Assembly: GCA_004557825.1 (NCBI GenBank)
Contig: SFFL01000006.1
Location: 1 to 64,000, forward strand
Length of the DNA: 64,000 nt
Reading direction: 5' to 3'
Source: Bacteroidales bacterium
GTDB taxonomy: Bacteria > Bacteroidota > Bacteroidia > Bacteroidales > Muribaculaceae
A program made the translations under genes and the position numbers. Numbering within the stretch: the stretch's first letter is position 1; every line of letters starts with the position of its first letter. The notes below the pieces were generated by a model, which saw only the letters and a list, made by a program, of their open reading frames with translations, ran no database searches and was not told where the DNA came from. This document shows, in pieces, positions 24,938 to 32,818 of this stretch.

Positions 24938-25918
24938 ATGCCATTCGAAAAAATCAAACAAATATTCATAATCACCGCCGCCGCACTTTGCGCAGCCCCG
25001 CTGTTCGCCCAATCATTCAAGCTCCCCTCAGCTCATAAATCGGAACACAAAGATCTTATTGCCCGTCAGCAGAACATCGGCAATCAGATTTCCGTAGAAG
25101 AGACTAAGAACTTCATCGACAATCTCTTCAAGGAAGAGGAAGAGCCTGAAATGGATATCTACACCGAAGGCTGGGAATCGAAGCGCGTCAATGCCTACGC
25201 AGGTATGGATGTGCCCGACACAAAGGTTATCGACGTGAGCAACTTCGCTATGCCCACCCCCGGCTACGTAACCTCGCCCTACGGCTATCGTCCCCGCTTC
25301 CGTCGTGTGCACAAAGGCATCGACCTCAAGTTGCAGACCGGCGACACCGTTCGCGCAGCATTCGACGGCCGAGTACGCCTCACCAACTACGAGCGCCGCG
25401 GTTATGGATATTACGTGATTGTTCGCCACCCCAACGGACTTGAAACCGTTTACGGTCACCTCTCGCGCTTCCTTGTTAAGCCCGACCAGGATGTAAAAGC
25501 CGGCGAACCCATCGCCCTTGGCGGCAACACCGGCCGCAGCTTCGGCAGCCACCTCCACTTCGAGACCCGTTTTATGGGCTACCCCATCAACCCGGCTGCC
25601 ATCTTCGACTTCGCCAACCAGACAGTTCACACCGACGAATATACCTTTGACAAACGCACCTACACTCAGGCGCGCAACTTCGACCCGGACGCCAACTCGG
25701 AATACACCCGCCAGTATCTGGCTTCCAACCCGTTGCGTCCCGCAGCCGCTCACAACTCATCCAAATCTAAAGGTGCAAAGACCTACACCATCAAGCGCGG
25801 CGACTCGCTCAGCCGTATAGCATCGCGCAACGGCGTAACCGTTCGCCAGCTCTGCAAGCTCAACGGTCTTTCCACCAAATCGAAGCTGAAACCCGGCAAA
25901 AAACTCCGCATCCGCTAA
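24938..25918 (+). CDS. M23 peptidase with C-terminal LysM domain
   Basis: A 326-residue secreted protein. Residues 1-25 are a signal peptide ending in AAPLFA. The M23 (LytM-like) metallopeptidase domain spans about 105-215, with the zinc ligands in HKGID (near residue 125) and HLHFE (near 205). The C-terminal ~45 residues (YTIKRGDSLSRIASRNGVTV onward) are a LysM peptidoglycan-binding domain. It probably cleaves peptide cross-links in the periplasm or acts in cell division or wall turnover. A terminator follows. Confidence 0.92.
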   Translation: MPFEKIKQIFIITAAALCAAPLFAQSFKLPSAHKSEHKDLIARQQNIGNQISVEETKNFIDNLFKEEEEPEMDIYTEGWESKRVNAYAGMDVPDTKVIDVSNFAMPTPGYVTSPYGYRPRFRRVHKGIDLKLQTGDTVRAAFDGRVRLTNYERRGYGYYVIVRHPNGLETVYGHLSRFLVKPDQDVKAGEPIALGGNTGRSFGSHLHFETRFMGYPINPAAIFDFANQTVHTDEYTFDKRTYTQARNFDPDANSEYTRQYLASNPLRPAAAHNSSKSKGAKTYTIKRGDSLSRIASRNGVTVRQLCKLNGLSTKSKLKPGKKLRIR

Positions 25919-25984
25919 CCCCCGCGGCAGCACATAATCACCGAATCTACTAAGTTTATACGGCTGATAAATCCAGCCAACAAT

Positions 25985-26017
25985 GGCGGCGTCAGCAATG
26001 ACAACCGCCTATTTTTT
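25985..26017 (+). terminator. Intrinsic terminator after the M23 peptidase gene
   Basis: GGCGG / CCGCC enclose a second stem GTCA-GCAA-TGAC, followed by a TATTTTTT run. Confidence 0.85.
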
Positions 26018-26084
26018 GGGCGAGGTGGACATTTATTTGCATATTCCATACTCACTAAGGCTATGCGCATTTACCGGCTCAATA

Positions 26085-26144
26085 GGGGTCTGCGTAGCAG
26101 ACCGTCAGTGCAGCCAGGGACGCAGCTGCGCATAGCGCTGCATC
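26085..26144. repeat. Second copy of the 19.67 kb hairpin/CAGCTGCGC element
   Basis: A 17-base hairpin GGTCTGC-GTA-GCAGACC at 26087-26103 is followed by GTCAGTGCAGCCAGGGACGC and then CAGCTGCGCATAGCGCTGCA. The order matches 19665-19723, where a hairpin with the same GTA loop (GCTGGC-GTA-GCCAGC) leads into the left arm of the long inverted repeat. The right arm is absent here. Confidence 0.7.
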
Positions 26145-26145
26145 C

Positions 26146-26279
26146 TCTGAATAGCCATAGACGCATCAACCCGTAGGGACGCACCCCAGGTGCGTCCGTC
26201 ACACGCACTGAGTATCGGTGGTTTAAGCGTGCGTCCCTACAATTTGATACGTTATTTTAGTTTTGAGACAGGCTCTCCT
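26146..26279. repeat. Dispersed palindromic element, copy B
   Basis: GTAGGGACGCACCCCAGGTG on the left and GTGCGTCCCTACAATTTGAT on the right face each other. The right end continues into TTTTGAGACAGGCTCTCC, which matches the terminal part of copy E. About 134 bases, no coding capacity. Confidence 0.8.
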
Positions 26280-26324
26280 TGTGGCTCTCCCCTCAACTAA
26301 ATACCGAGATCGAGGGCGGGGGAA

Positions 26325-28907
26325 TCAGAAGGTGGCATGGAGGGCGATGCGCGGGCCGGAGCAGGAGGAACGAGGCTGGCCCAGACGGTAGGTCAGGCGC
26401 CATACCCAATCGACTCGAAGGATCTTAAACAGGTTGTCGATACCGGCAGATATTTCCATATAGGGCACGCCCTTCATCGACTGATACGGATTGTGTGTCT
26501 CGGTCTGGTTCGGTATATCTACCGGGAAACGATACAGCTCATTATGCTTCAGCGGATTGTTGCGGTCGCTGATGCCGCCATACCAGCCGCGGAAAGTAAC
26601 TGCCTCGCGCAGCTTCAGTTTTTTCAGCAACGGTATATTATTGAGAATCGTACCGTTGGCCCAATACGTTATATCCCACATAGCGTATGAATCGTGGATA
26701 AACTCCATCGGGGTCATCAGGGCAAAGCTCTCGGGCTGTATTGTATAGGAAAGGTTGGCATTCGGGATGAGCAGACTCAGATAGGGCGACCGGCTCCATA
26801 CGTGGCCGCCCTTCACGATGCAGTCGACGAAGCCAAATGCCGACAGCCAAAAGCGCTTTGAGAAACTCAACTCGGTCTTGTTCACCTCAAAGGGTGCACC
26901 CATTAAGCCCTTCGGAGCGTAGGTGTGCGTGAGCACCACCACCGGCGCATCGAAGTTGACCGGAATACGCTGAGTGCGCGTCTGGAAGAATTTCTCACCG
27001 GGAGCATAGCGAAGCTCTACCGAGAAAAGCGTCTCATTATAATGTCCGTAGCTGCGGCCGAAGCCATCGACAAAAGGCACCCAGGGGGTAGCCTCCTGCC
27101 GCTCGAAATTGGCCGAAGCGCGCACCGAAAAGTTATTGGCAAGTTCGAGCGTATAGTCGATGCGCGTCTGGCGGCGGTAGGTCATAAGCCTGTTTTCCAT
27201 ACGCTTGAGCGACAGAAAAACGTTGTCGGGGTTGGTGAAGAGGTAATGCTGCCCCACCTGATCGACATCATATTTTTCACTTACCGAAATCGAATGAATC
27301 GGAAACTCATTGGGGTGCAGCCGTTTTTCATTGAACGAATATTCCAGCGTAGCGCCATATTTCCACTTCTTATCCCGAAAACCGTATGCGCCATACCCCT
27401 TGGCGAACCAATGCGGCGAGAGCTGCGCGGTGGTAATGCCGCCGAAACGCAGACGCATTCCCTCCACCGAGTTGCCGGAAACAAATGTATTCACCGGGCC
27501 GATGTCGAACTTGGAATTTTTCCCCGTCTGCACATAGCCCGAAAACATTATTTTCAGGAATTTTTCGGCATAATAGTAAAGCTTCACCGAGCGGAGCTGC
27601 TGCATCAGTTGCCCTATCCGGTTCTCGTTTTTCGACGTTTTCACCAGACGTGCATCATCCCAGAAATGTTCGTCGCGGGCGTATGCGGCCACATCACTGA
27701 AACGTGACCCGAGCCTATCAAACAGCTCGCTGCGGGGCGAAGGATCGAAATTGTGGTCGGAATAGGCTGTGGTGCGGTGAATGAAAGCGCCCTTCGTGCC
27801 GGGGATGATTGACGCCTCCATATTGAAATCGTCGAGCGTCTTCAATCGTGCGCCATTGGGTGCGCGCTTGAATTCCTGCTCAATCTGCAGATGCTCCACG
27901 AAATTCAGATTTATCGACGGCGGCACATTCATCCGCACCTTGTGTACGAACATCGTACTGTCACCTTCGGCCACATAAAGCCTGCCGGTAAAACCGAACG
28001 AAGCGGGATTTCTCGGGGCAAAACTCAGCTCAATCCAGCGGCTTCCGTCGGGCTGCGGCACGGTGTCGGTCAGATAAAACTTATAAAAGTCGGGAGCAAT
28101 GCGCGATAGCGGACTTACAAAACGGTTCTGCAGAATGTTTATATCGTTCTGATACAGGTCGATTTCGCGGAACACATCCTCCACCAGTGTGAGCATACTC
28201 TGCTGGTCGACAAGTTCGTCGACGCCCGAACTGCTCACACCCAAAAGATATTCTTTTTCCGATTCGGGATTGCGCCGGTATATCACATCCGACACCTTTT
28301 CCTTTACAGACAGCGGCAAAATCGGCTCACCCGTCACTGCAGAAGTATCCACATGCTCCCTAAGAAAGTCAAACTTTCCCTTTTTCTTCGGCCTTCCCTT
28401 GGAGTCAAGCGTATCGGCAAATTCCACCCGGTTCATTCCAAGGGTAATGCGCTCATATTTCCGGAAATTATAGAAATCGTGGCGATGCGGATTGGTGATG
28501 GAATCGGCGTGCCGGATACGCTGCATAAAGTCGACGGCCGGATTGTTGCGCTTGGAGTAATGCTCCTTTTTCCTGCGCACCACCACCTCGTCGAGCTGAT
28601 GGCCCGATGGCACAAGAAACACCCTCATCGCCGCCGCCGAGCGCGAAGCCGGTTCGACCTTCTTCGTGTAGCCCATCGCCGAAAATTCCAGAAGCACCGA
28701 CGGGGAATTCACCATCAACTGTGCTCGCCCCTCATCGTCGGCCAGGATGCCCTGGCTTGTGCCCTTTACGTAAATGGCAGTATACGGCACCGGTTCGCCC
28801 GATACCGAGTCGATTACCTCAACAAGCAGTTTGCGCGCCGCCCCCGCAGGGAGCGTCGTCAACAGCATGAAGAGGAAAATGAGTATTTTAGCTTTAAATC
28901 TTTTCAA
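26325..28907 (-). CDS. DUF5686 outer-membrane protein with carboxypeptidase-regulatory-like domain
   Basis: An 860-residue protein with a signal peptide (about residues 1-23, ending in PAGAA). Residues ~27-110 are a CarboxypepD_reg-like beta-sandwich (LLVEVIDSVSGEPVPYTAIY), as found at the front of Bacteroidetes TonB receptors and related proteins. The rest is the DUF5686 region, ending in a likely beta-barrel with aromatic-rich strands; the C-terminus ends in F. The family is widespread in Bacteroidetes and its role is unknown. It has a strong promoter and a leader of about 100 bases. Confidence 0.82.
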   Translation of the reverse strand: MKRFKAKILIFLFMLLTTLPAGAARKLLVEVIDSVSGEPVPYTAIYVKGTSQGILADDEGRAQLMVNSPSVLLEFSAMGYTKKVEPASRSAAAMRVFLVPSGHQLDEVVVRRKKEHYSKRNNPAVDFMQRIRHADSITNPHRHDFYNFRKYERITLGMNRVEFADTLDSKGRPKKKGKFDFLREHVDTSAVTGEPILPLSVKEKVSDVIYRRNPESEKEYLLGVSSSGVDELVDQQSMLTLVEDVFREIDLYQNDINILQNRFVSPLSRIAPDFYKFYLTDTVPQPDGSRWIELSFAPRNPASFGFTGRLYVAEGDSTMFVHKVRMNVPPSINLNFVEHLQIEQEFKRAPNGARLKTLDDFNMEASIIPGTKGAFIHRTTAYSDHNFDPSPRSELFDRLGSRFSDVAAYARDEHFWDDARLVKTSKNENRIGQLMQQLRSVKLYYYAEKFLKIMFSGYVQTGKNSKFDIGPVNTFVSGNSVEGMRLRFGGITTAQLSPHWFAKGYGAYGFRDKKWKYGATLEYSFNEKRLHPNEFPIHSISVSEKYDVDQVGQHYLFTNPDNVFLSLKRMENRLMTYRRQTRIDYTLELANNFSVRASANFERQEATPWVPFVDGFGRSYGHYNETLFSVELRYAPGEKFFQTRTQRIPVNFDAPVVVLTHTYAPKGLMGAPFEVNKTELSFSKRFWLSAFGFVDCIVKGGHVWSRSPYLSLLIPNANLSYTIQPESFALMTPMEFIHDSYAMWDITYWANGTILNNIPLLKKLKLREAVTFRGWYGGISDRNNPLKHNELYRFPVDIPNQTETHNPYQSMKGVPYMEISAGIDNLFKILRVDWVWRLTYRLGQPRSSCSGPRIALHATF

Positions 28908-29012
28908 CCTTAGGATTTATTGTCGAAACGGCTCTGATTATAGAACCGGCTCTTAGATGTGGTTTCTACAAGAAACCTTTATGAGCTTGCTCCGAATTCC
29001 GGCAAGAATCAT

Positions 29013-29052
29013 TAACTTTGCAAAGTTAGCAATTATCCCCCATTCGGGCAAA
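29013..29052. promoter_or_regulatory. Back-to-back promoters with a 16 bp palindrome
   Basis: TAACTTTG (29013-29020, plus strand) directly abuts CAAAGTTA (29021-29028, the same box on the minus strand). The minus-strand promoter is complete: CAAA at 29049-29052 is TTTG at 20 bases. The plus-strand box, 111 bases before the CYTH gene, lacks a good -33 element. Confidence 0.7.
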
Positions 29053-29130
29053 ACCGCCGCCCCCAATCGGCTCCGCAATGGGCGATAAACCCTAAAAATT
29101 TCACCCTTTACACCAATATATTCACCGAAA

Positions 29131-29580
29131 ATGGCAAAAGAAATCGAGCGCAAGTTTCTTGTCACCGACAGCAGTTACCGTACTATGGCTAAAAAAAGCC
29201 TGCCTATTTTGCAGGGCTACATCTCCAGGCGCCGCGAAGGCACCGTGAGGGTGCGTATCAAGGGCAATGAAGCGTTCATCACCATAAAAGGCATTACCGA
29301 AGGTATCGTGCGCAACGAATGGGAATACCCGATTCCGGTGGCCGACGCCCGGCAGATGCTCGAGCATTGCTGCGAGGGAAGACCCCTGGAGAAAACGCGA
29401 TATTATGTCAACTTCAAGGGCTACACCTGGGAAGTGGATGAATTCGGCGGAAGACTCGCCCCGCTGGTCGTGGCGGAAGTTGAGATGTCCGACGCCAATG
29501 CCCGCCCAGAGTTGCCCCCCTTTATCGGCCGCGAAGTGAGCGACGACCCGGCCTACTATAATTCCAACCTGCGCCCATAA
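29131..29580 (+). CDS. CYTH-domain protein (inorganic triphosphatase-like)
   Basis: A 149-residue single-domain CYTH protein. EIERKFLV at the N-terminus is the metal-binding ExExK motif. GYISRRREGTVRVRIKGNEA and EWEYPIP are further acidic and basic strands of the triphosphate tunnel, and EVDEFGG and VVAEVEM complete it. Short bacterial members hydrolyse inorganic triphosphate; adenylate cyclase activity is less likely in so short a form. It is divergent from the DUF5686 gene. Confidence 0.9.
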   Translation: MAKEIERKFLVTDSSYRTMAKKSLPILQGYISRRREGTVRVRIKGNEAFITIKGITEGIVRNEWEYPIPVADARQMLEHCCEGRPLEKTRYYVNFKGYTWEVDEFGGRLAPLVVAEVEMSDANARPELPPFIGREVSDDPAYYNSNLRP

Positions 29581-29703
29581 CTTATAGAACTATAGCATTT
29601 AATTTAAGAATTAAGGGAATGCGTCGGCAGCACACTGTAAGAAAATTTGTTAAAAACACATCGGCTCGACGGCAGTAATTCCCGATATGATGATTTCTTT
29701 TTG

Positions 29704-29711
29704 TAATTTTG
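29704..29711 (+). promoter_or_regulatory. -7 element before the iron-sulfur membrane protein
   Basis: TAATTTTG lies 33 bases before the ATG at 29745. An in-frame ATG at 29709 overlaps the box and cannot be the start of a message made from it. Confidence 0.55.
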
Positions 29712-29744
29712 CAGTTAAATCCGAAAATACAGCATTTTCACACT

Positions 29745-31298
29745 ATGCTTAGAAAAATCAGAATAGTTGCAGCTATAATTTTCCTATTGTGCATTACTGC
29801 AATGTTCATCGACTGGACCGGCACACTGCGCCACTGGTTCGGATGGATGGCAAAAATTCAATTTCTCCCGGCCCTGTTAGCGCTCAACGTTGTCGTTGTT
29901 GCCGCGCTCGTGGTGCTTACGCTGCTGTGCGGACGCATCTATTGCTCCGTTATCTGCCCGATGGGCGTTTTTCAGGATGTGGTGAATCACCTTTCAGCCA
30001 AACGGAAAGGGAAAAAGAAACGTTTCAAATACCTTCCGGCCAACAACTGGCTCCGCTACGGTGTGTTTGCACTGTTTGTCATTGCCATCCTGGCCGGATT
30101 CACAGCCATAGCATCGTTCATCGCCCCATACAGCGCCTATGGCCGTATGGTGCAGAATCTTTTTGCACCGATAGCAATCTGGATTAACAACCTCTTTGCC
30201 GACGTAGCCGAGAGCAACGACAGCTATGCCTTTATCGCCAATCCGCTATGGATTCGTTCCTGGGCAGTATTCATCGTAGCCGCTCTTACCTTTATAATAA
30301 TCACCGCGCTGGCCTGGTGGAAAGGGCGAATCTATTGCAATACAATCTGCCCTGTCGGCACACTGTTAGGCTTCCTGTCGCGGTTCAGCTGGCTTCGCCC
30401 CGTAATCAACACCGACAAGTGCGCCAACTGCGGAAGCTGTGGCCGCCGGTGTAAAGCGAGCTGTATCAACACCAAGGAACACACCATCGACCTGAGCCGA
30501 TGCGTGGCTTGTATGGACTGCATCGATGAATGTAGCTTCGGCGCCATCTCCTTCACCACCCGTCGCTCCAAGCTCATCAAAAGCTCCTCAAAAACAAAAG
30601 AAGCTACCCCGGCTAAAGAAGCTAACTCAACTAAAGAAGCTACCCCGGCTAAAGAAGCTAAAGCTGCCGACAGCGGCCGCCGAAGCTTTATCATCGCCGG
30701 TGCCACCATTGCAGGCTCGGTCATCATCGCGAAAGCGCAGAAAACCACCGACGGTGGCCTGGCCGTAATCGAAGATAAGCAGCCCTCCCACCGCAAAAAC
30801 AAGCTTTTGCCTCCCGGCGCTCAGAGCCTGAAGAATTTCACAGAGCACTGCACCGCCTGTCAGCTGTGCGTATCGCAGTGCCCTAACGGCGTACTCCGTC
30901 CCTCCACCGACCTCGATGGATTTATGCAGCCGGAGATGTCGTATGAGCGCGGATTCTGCCGTCCGGAATGCACCGCCTGCTCCTCAGTCTGTCCGGCCGG
31001 TGCCATTATCCCCATCGCAAAGGAGGATAAATCAGCCATTCAGATCGGTCGCGCCGTGTGGAATCCGAAAAACTGCGTGGTGCTCACCGACGATGTGGAA
31101 TGCGGCAATTGCGCACGTCACTGCCCCACGGGGGCAATCACGATGGTGCCTTCCGACCCCAACAACCCGGATTCTCGCAAGATTCCCACCGTCGACGAAA
31201 ACCGCTGTATCGGCTGCGGAGCCTGCGAAAATCTCTGCCCCGCACGGCCCTTCAGCGCCATCTATGTGGAGGGTAATGAACGCCACCGCAACGTATAG
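29745..31298 (+). CDS. Membrane 4Fe-4S electron-transfer protein (NapH-NapG-like fusion)
   Basis: A 517-residue protein in two halves. The first has about four membrane helices (starting IRIVAAIIFLLCITAMFIDW) with two NapH/NosR-type motifs, YCSVICPMG and YCNTICPVG, and two ferredoxin clusters (CANCGSCGRRC, CVACMDCIDEC). A linker of TPAKEA-type repeats follows. The second half opens with GRRSFIIAGATIAGS (arginines at residues 312-313), which looks like a twin-arginine signal, then four more cysteine clusters (CTACQLCVSQCP, ECTACSSVCP, CGNCARHCP, CIGCGACENLCP). This matches a fusion of a NapH-like quinol oxidase subunit with a NapG-like exported ferredoxin. It probably moves electrons from menaquinol to the extracytoplasmic side. 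The partner is likely the next gene. Confidence 0.85.
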   Translation: MLRKIRIVAAIIFLLCITAMFIDWTGTLRHWFGWMAKIQFLPALLALNVVVVAALVVLTLLCGRIYCSVICPMGVFQDVVNHLSAKRKGKKKRFKYLPANNWLRYGVFALFVIAILAGFTAIASFIAPYSAYGRMVQNLFAPIAIWINNLFADVAESNDSYAFIANPLWIRSWAVFIVAALTFIIITALAWWKGRIYCNTICPVGTLLGFLSRFSWLRPVINTDKCANCGSCGRRCKASCINTKEHTIDLSRCVACMDCIDECSFGAISFTTRRSKLIKSSSKTKEATPAKEANSTKEATPAKEAKAADSGRRSFIIAGATIAGSVIIAKAQKTTDGGLAVIEDKQPSHRKNKLLPPGAQSLKNFTEHCTACQLCVSQCPNGVLRPSTDLDGFMQPEMSYERGFCRPECTACSSVCPAGAIIPIAKEDKSAIQIGRAVWNPKNCVVLTDDVECGNCARHCPTGAITMVPSDPNNPDSRKIPTVDENRCIGCGACENLCPARPFSAIYVEGNERHRNV

Positions 31299-31369
31299 CA
31301 TCACCCATTCCTGCTCAACCTCTCCCCCTCCTCAGAATTAGTTTACAGCAAGTCAAGACATTAAGATAT

Positions 31370-32818
31370 ATGCACTTCGACAAATCACGCCGCAATTTCC
31401 TGCGCAAGGCATCGCTGGCCACACTGGCCGCAGCGCCTGTGCTTGCTTCATGCAGCGGCGACAAGAAGAATACAGCGGTCGCTACGGATGAGAATCTGCC
31501 GCAGACCCCGATTCCCACCGACAAGATGACCTATCGCACGGATCCATCGAAGGGCGACAAGGTGTCGCTCCTCGGCTACGGATGTATGCGCTGGCCCACC
31601 ATACCCGACCCGAAAGACCCCACCAACGATATTATCGACCAGGAGGAGGTAAACCGGCTGGTGGATACCGCGCTGGAGCATGGCGTGAACTACTTCGACA
31701 CTTCGCCTGCCTATTGCAAGGGGCGCTCCGAGGAGGCCGTGGGCATAGCCCTGAGCCGCCATCCGCGCGACAAATATTTCATCGCCACCAAGCTCTCCAA
31801 CTTCGACCCCTCAACCTGGCCGCGCGAGAAATCCATCGAGATGTACCGCAACTCACTGAAGAAGCTGCGCACCGACCATATCGACTATATGCTTCTCCAC
31901 GGTGTGGGTATGGGCGAGGATTCTCACGCTACATTCAACGGCCGCTACATCGACAACGGCATTCTTGATTTCCTGCTGGCCGAACGTGAGGCGGGCCGCA
32001 TCCGTCACCTCGGTTTTTCCTATCACGGCGATGTGGATATCTTCAATATGCTGCTTGCCCAGCACGACAAGTATAAGTGGGACTTCGTGCAGATTCAGCT
32101 CAATTACCTTGACTGGGAGCACTCAAAGCAGATCAATCCGCGCAACACCAACGCCTCATATCTCTACGGCGAGCTGCAGAAGCGCAACATTCCGGCCGTG
32201 ATTATGGAGCCGCTGTTAGGTGGCCGTCTTTCGAAGTTGCCTCAGCACGTGGTGACGATGCTTAAGGAGCAGGAACCGCAGAAGTCGGTGGCCTCCTGGG
32301 CATTCCGCTATGCCGGCTCATATCCCGATGTGCTCACGGTGCTGTCGGGTATGACATATATGGACCACCTGGAAGACAATCTGCGGTCGTTCTGTCCGCT
32401 TGTGCCGCTCACCAAGGAACAGACCGATTTCCTCCACCAGATGGCCGGCGTGATTTGCTCCTATCCTACCGTGCCCTGCAACGAATGTCAGTACTGTATG
32501 CCATGCCCCTACGGGCTTGACATTCCCGGCATATTCGGTCACTATAATAAGTGTGTCAATCAGGGCGAGCTGCCCGAGACTCCCGAATCGGAGGGCTACG
32601 CCAAGGCCCGTCGGCGCTATCTGGCCAGTTTCGACCGCGCCGTAGCGCCCGAGCGCCAGGCTTCGCACTGCGTGGGCTGCGGCAAATGTCTCGACCATTG
32701 TCCGCAAAAAATCAACATCCCCAAAGAGATGCAGCGCATCGACATTGTGGCCGAAGCTCTGCGCCGGGGTATGCCGATTGAAGCTCTCTCCCAAACCAAA
32801 GCTTCAAAGAAATTATGA
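31370..32818 (+). CDS. Exported aldo/keto reductase with C-terminal ferredoxin domain
   Basis: A 482-residue protein. Residues 1-28 form a twin-arginine-type signal (SRRNFLRKAS) ending in a lipobox (LASC, cysteine 28). The aldo/keto reductase barrel keeps its tetrad: D and Y in YFDTSPAY, K in FIATKL, H in YMLLHG. The C-terminus has CNECQYCMPCPYGLDIP and CVGCGKCLDHCPQKINIP, a ferredoxin-like 4Fe-4S region. NADPH is not available outside the cytoplasm, so electrons probably come through the clusters from the membrane protein encoded upstream. The substrate is unknown. The stop overlaps lepA by 4 bases. Confidence 0.87.
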   Translation: MHFDKSRRNFLRKASLATLAAAPVLASCSGDKKNTAVATDENLPQTPIPTDKMTYRTDPSKGDKVSLLGYGCMRWPTIPDPKDPTNDIIDQEEVNRLVDTALEHGVNYFDTSPAYCKGRSEEAVGIALSRHPRDKYFIATKLSNFDPSTWPREKSIEMYRNSLKKLRTDHIDYMLLHGVGMGEDSHATFNGRYIDNGILDFLLAEREAGRIRHLGFSYHGDVDIFNMLLAQHDKYKWDFVQIQLNYLDWEHSKQINPRNTNASYLYGELQKRNIPAVIMEPLLGGRLSKLPQHVVTMLKEQEPQKSVASWAFRYAGSYPDVLTVLSGMTYMDHLEDNLRSFCPLVPLTKEQTDFLHQMAGVICSYPTVPCNECQYCMPCPYGLDIPGIFGHYNKCVNQGELPETPESEGYAKARRRYLASFDRAVAPERQASHCVGCGKCLDHCPQKINIPKEMQRIDIVAEALRRGMPIEALSQTKASKKL

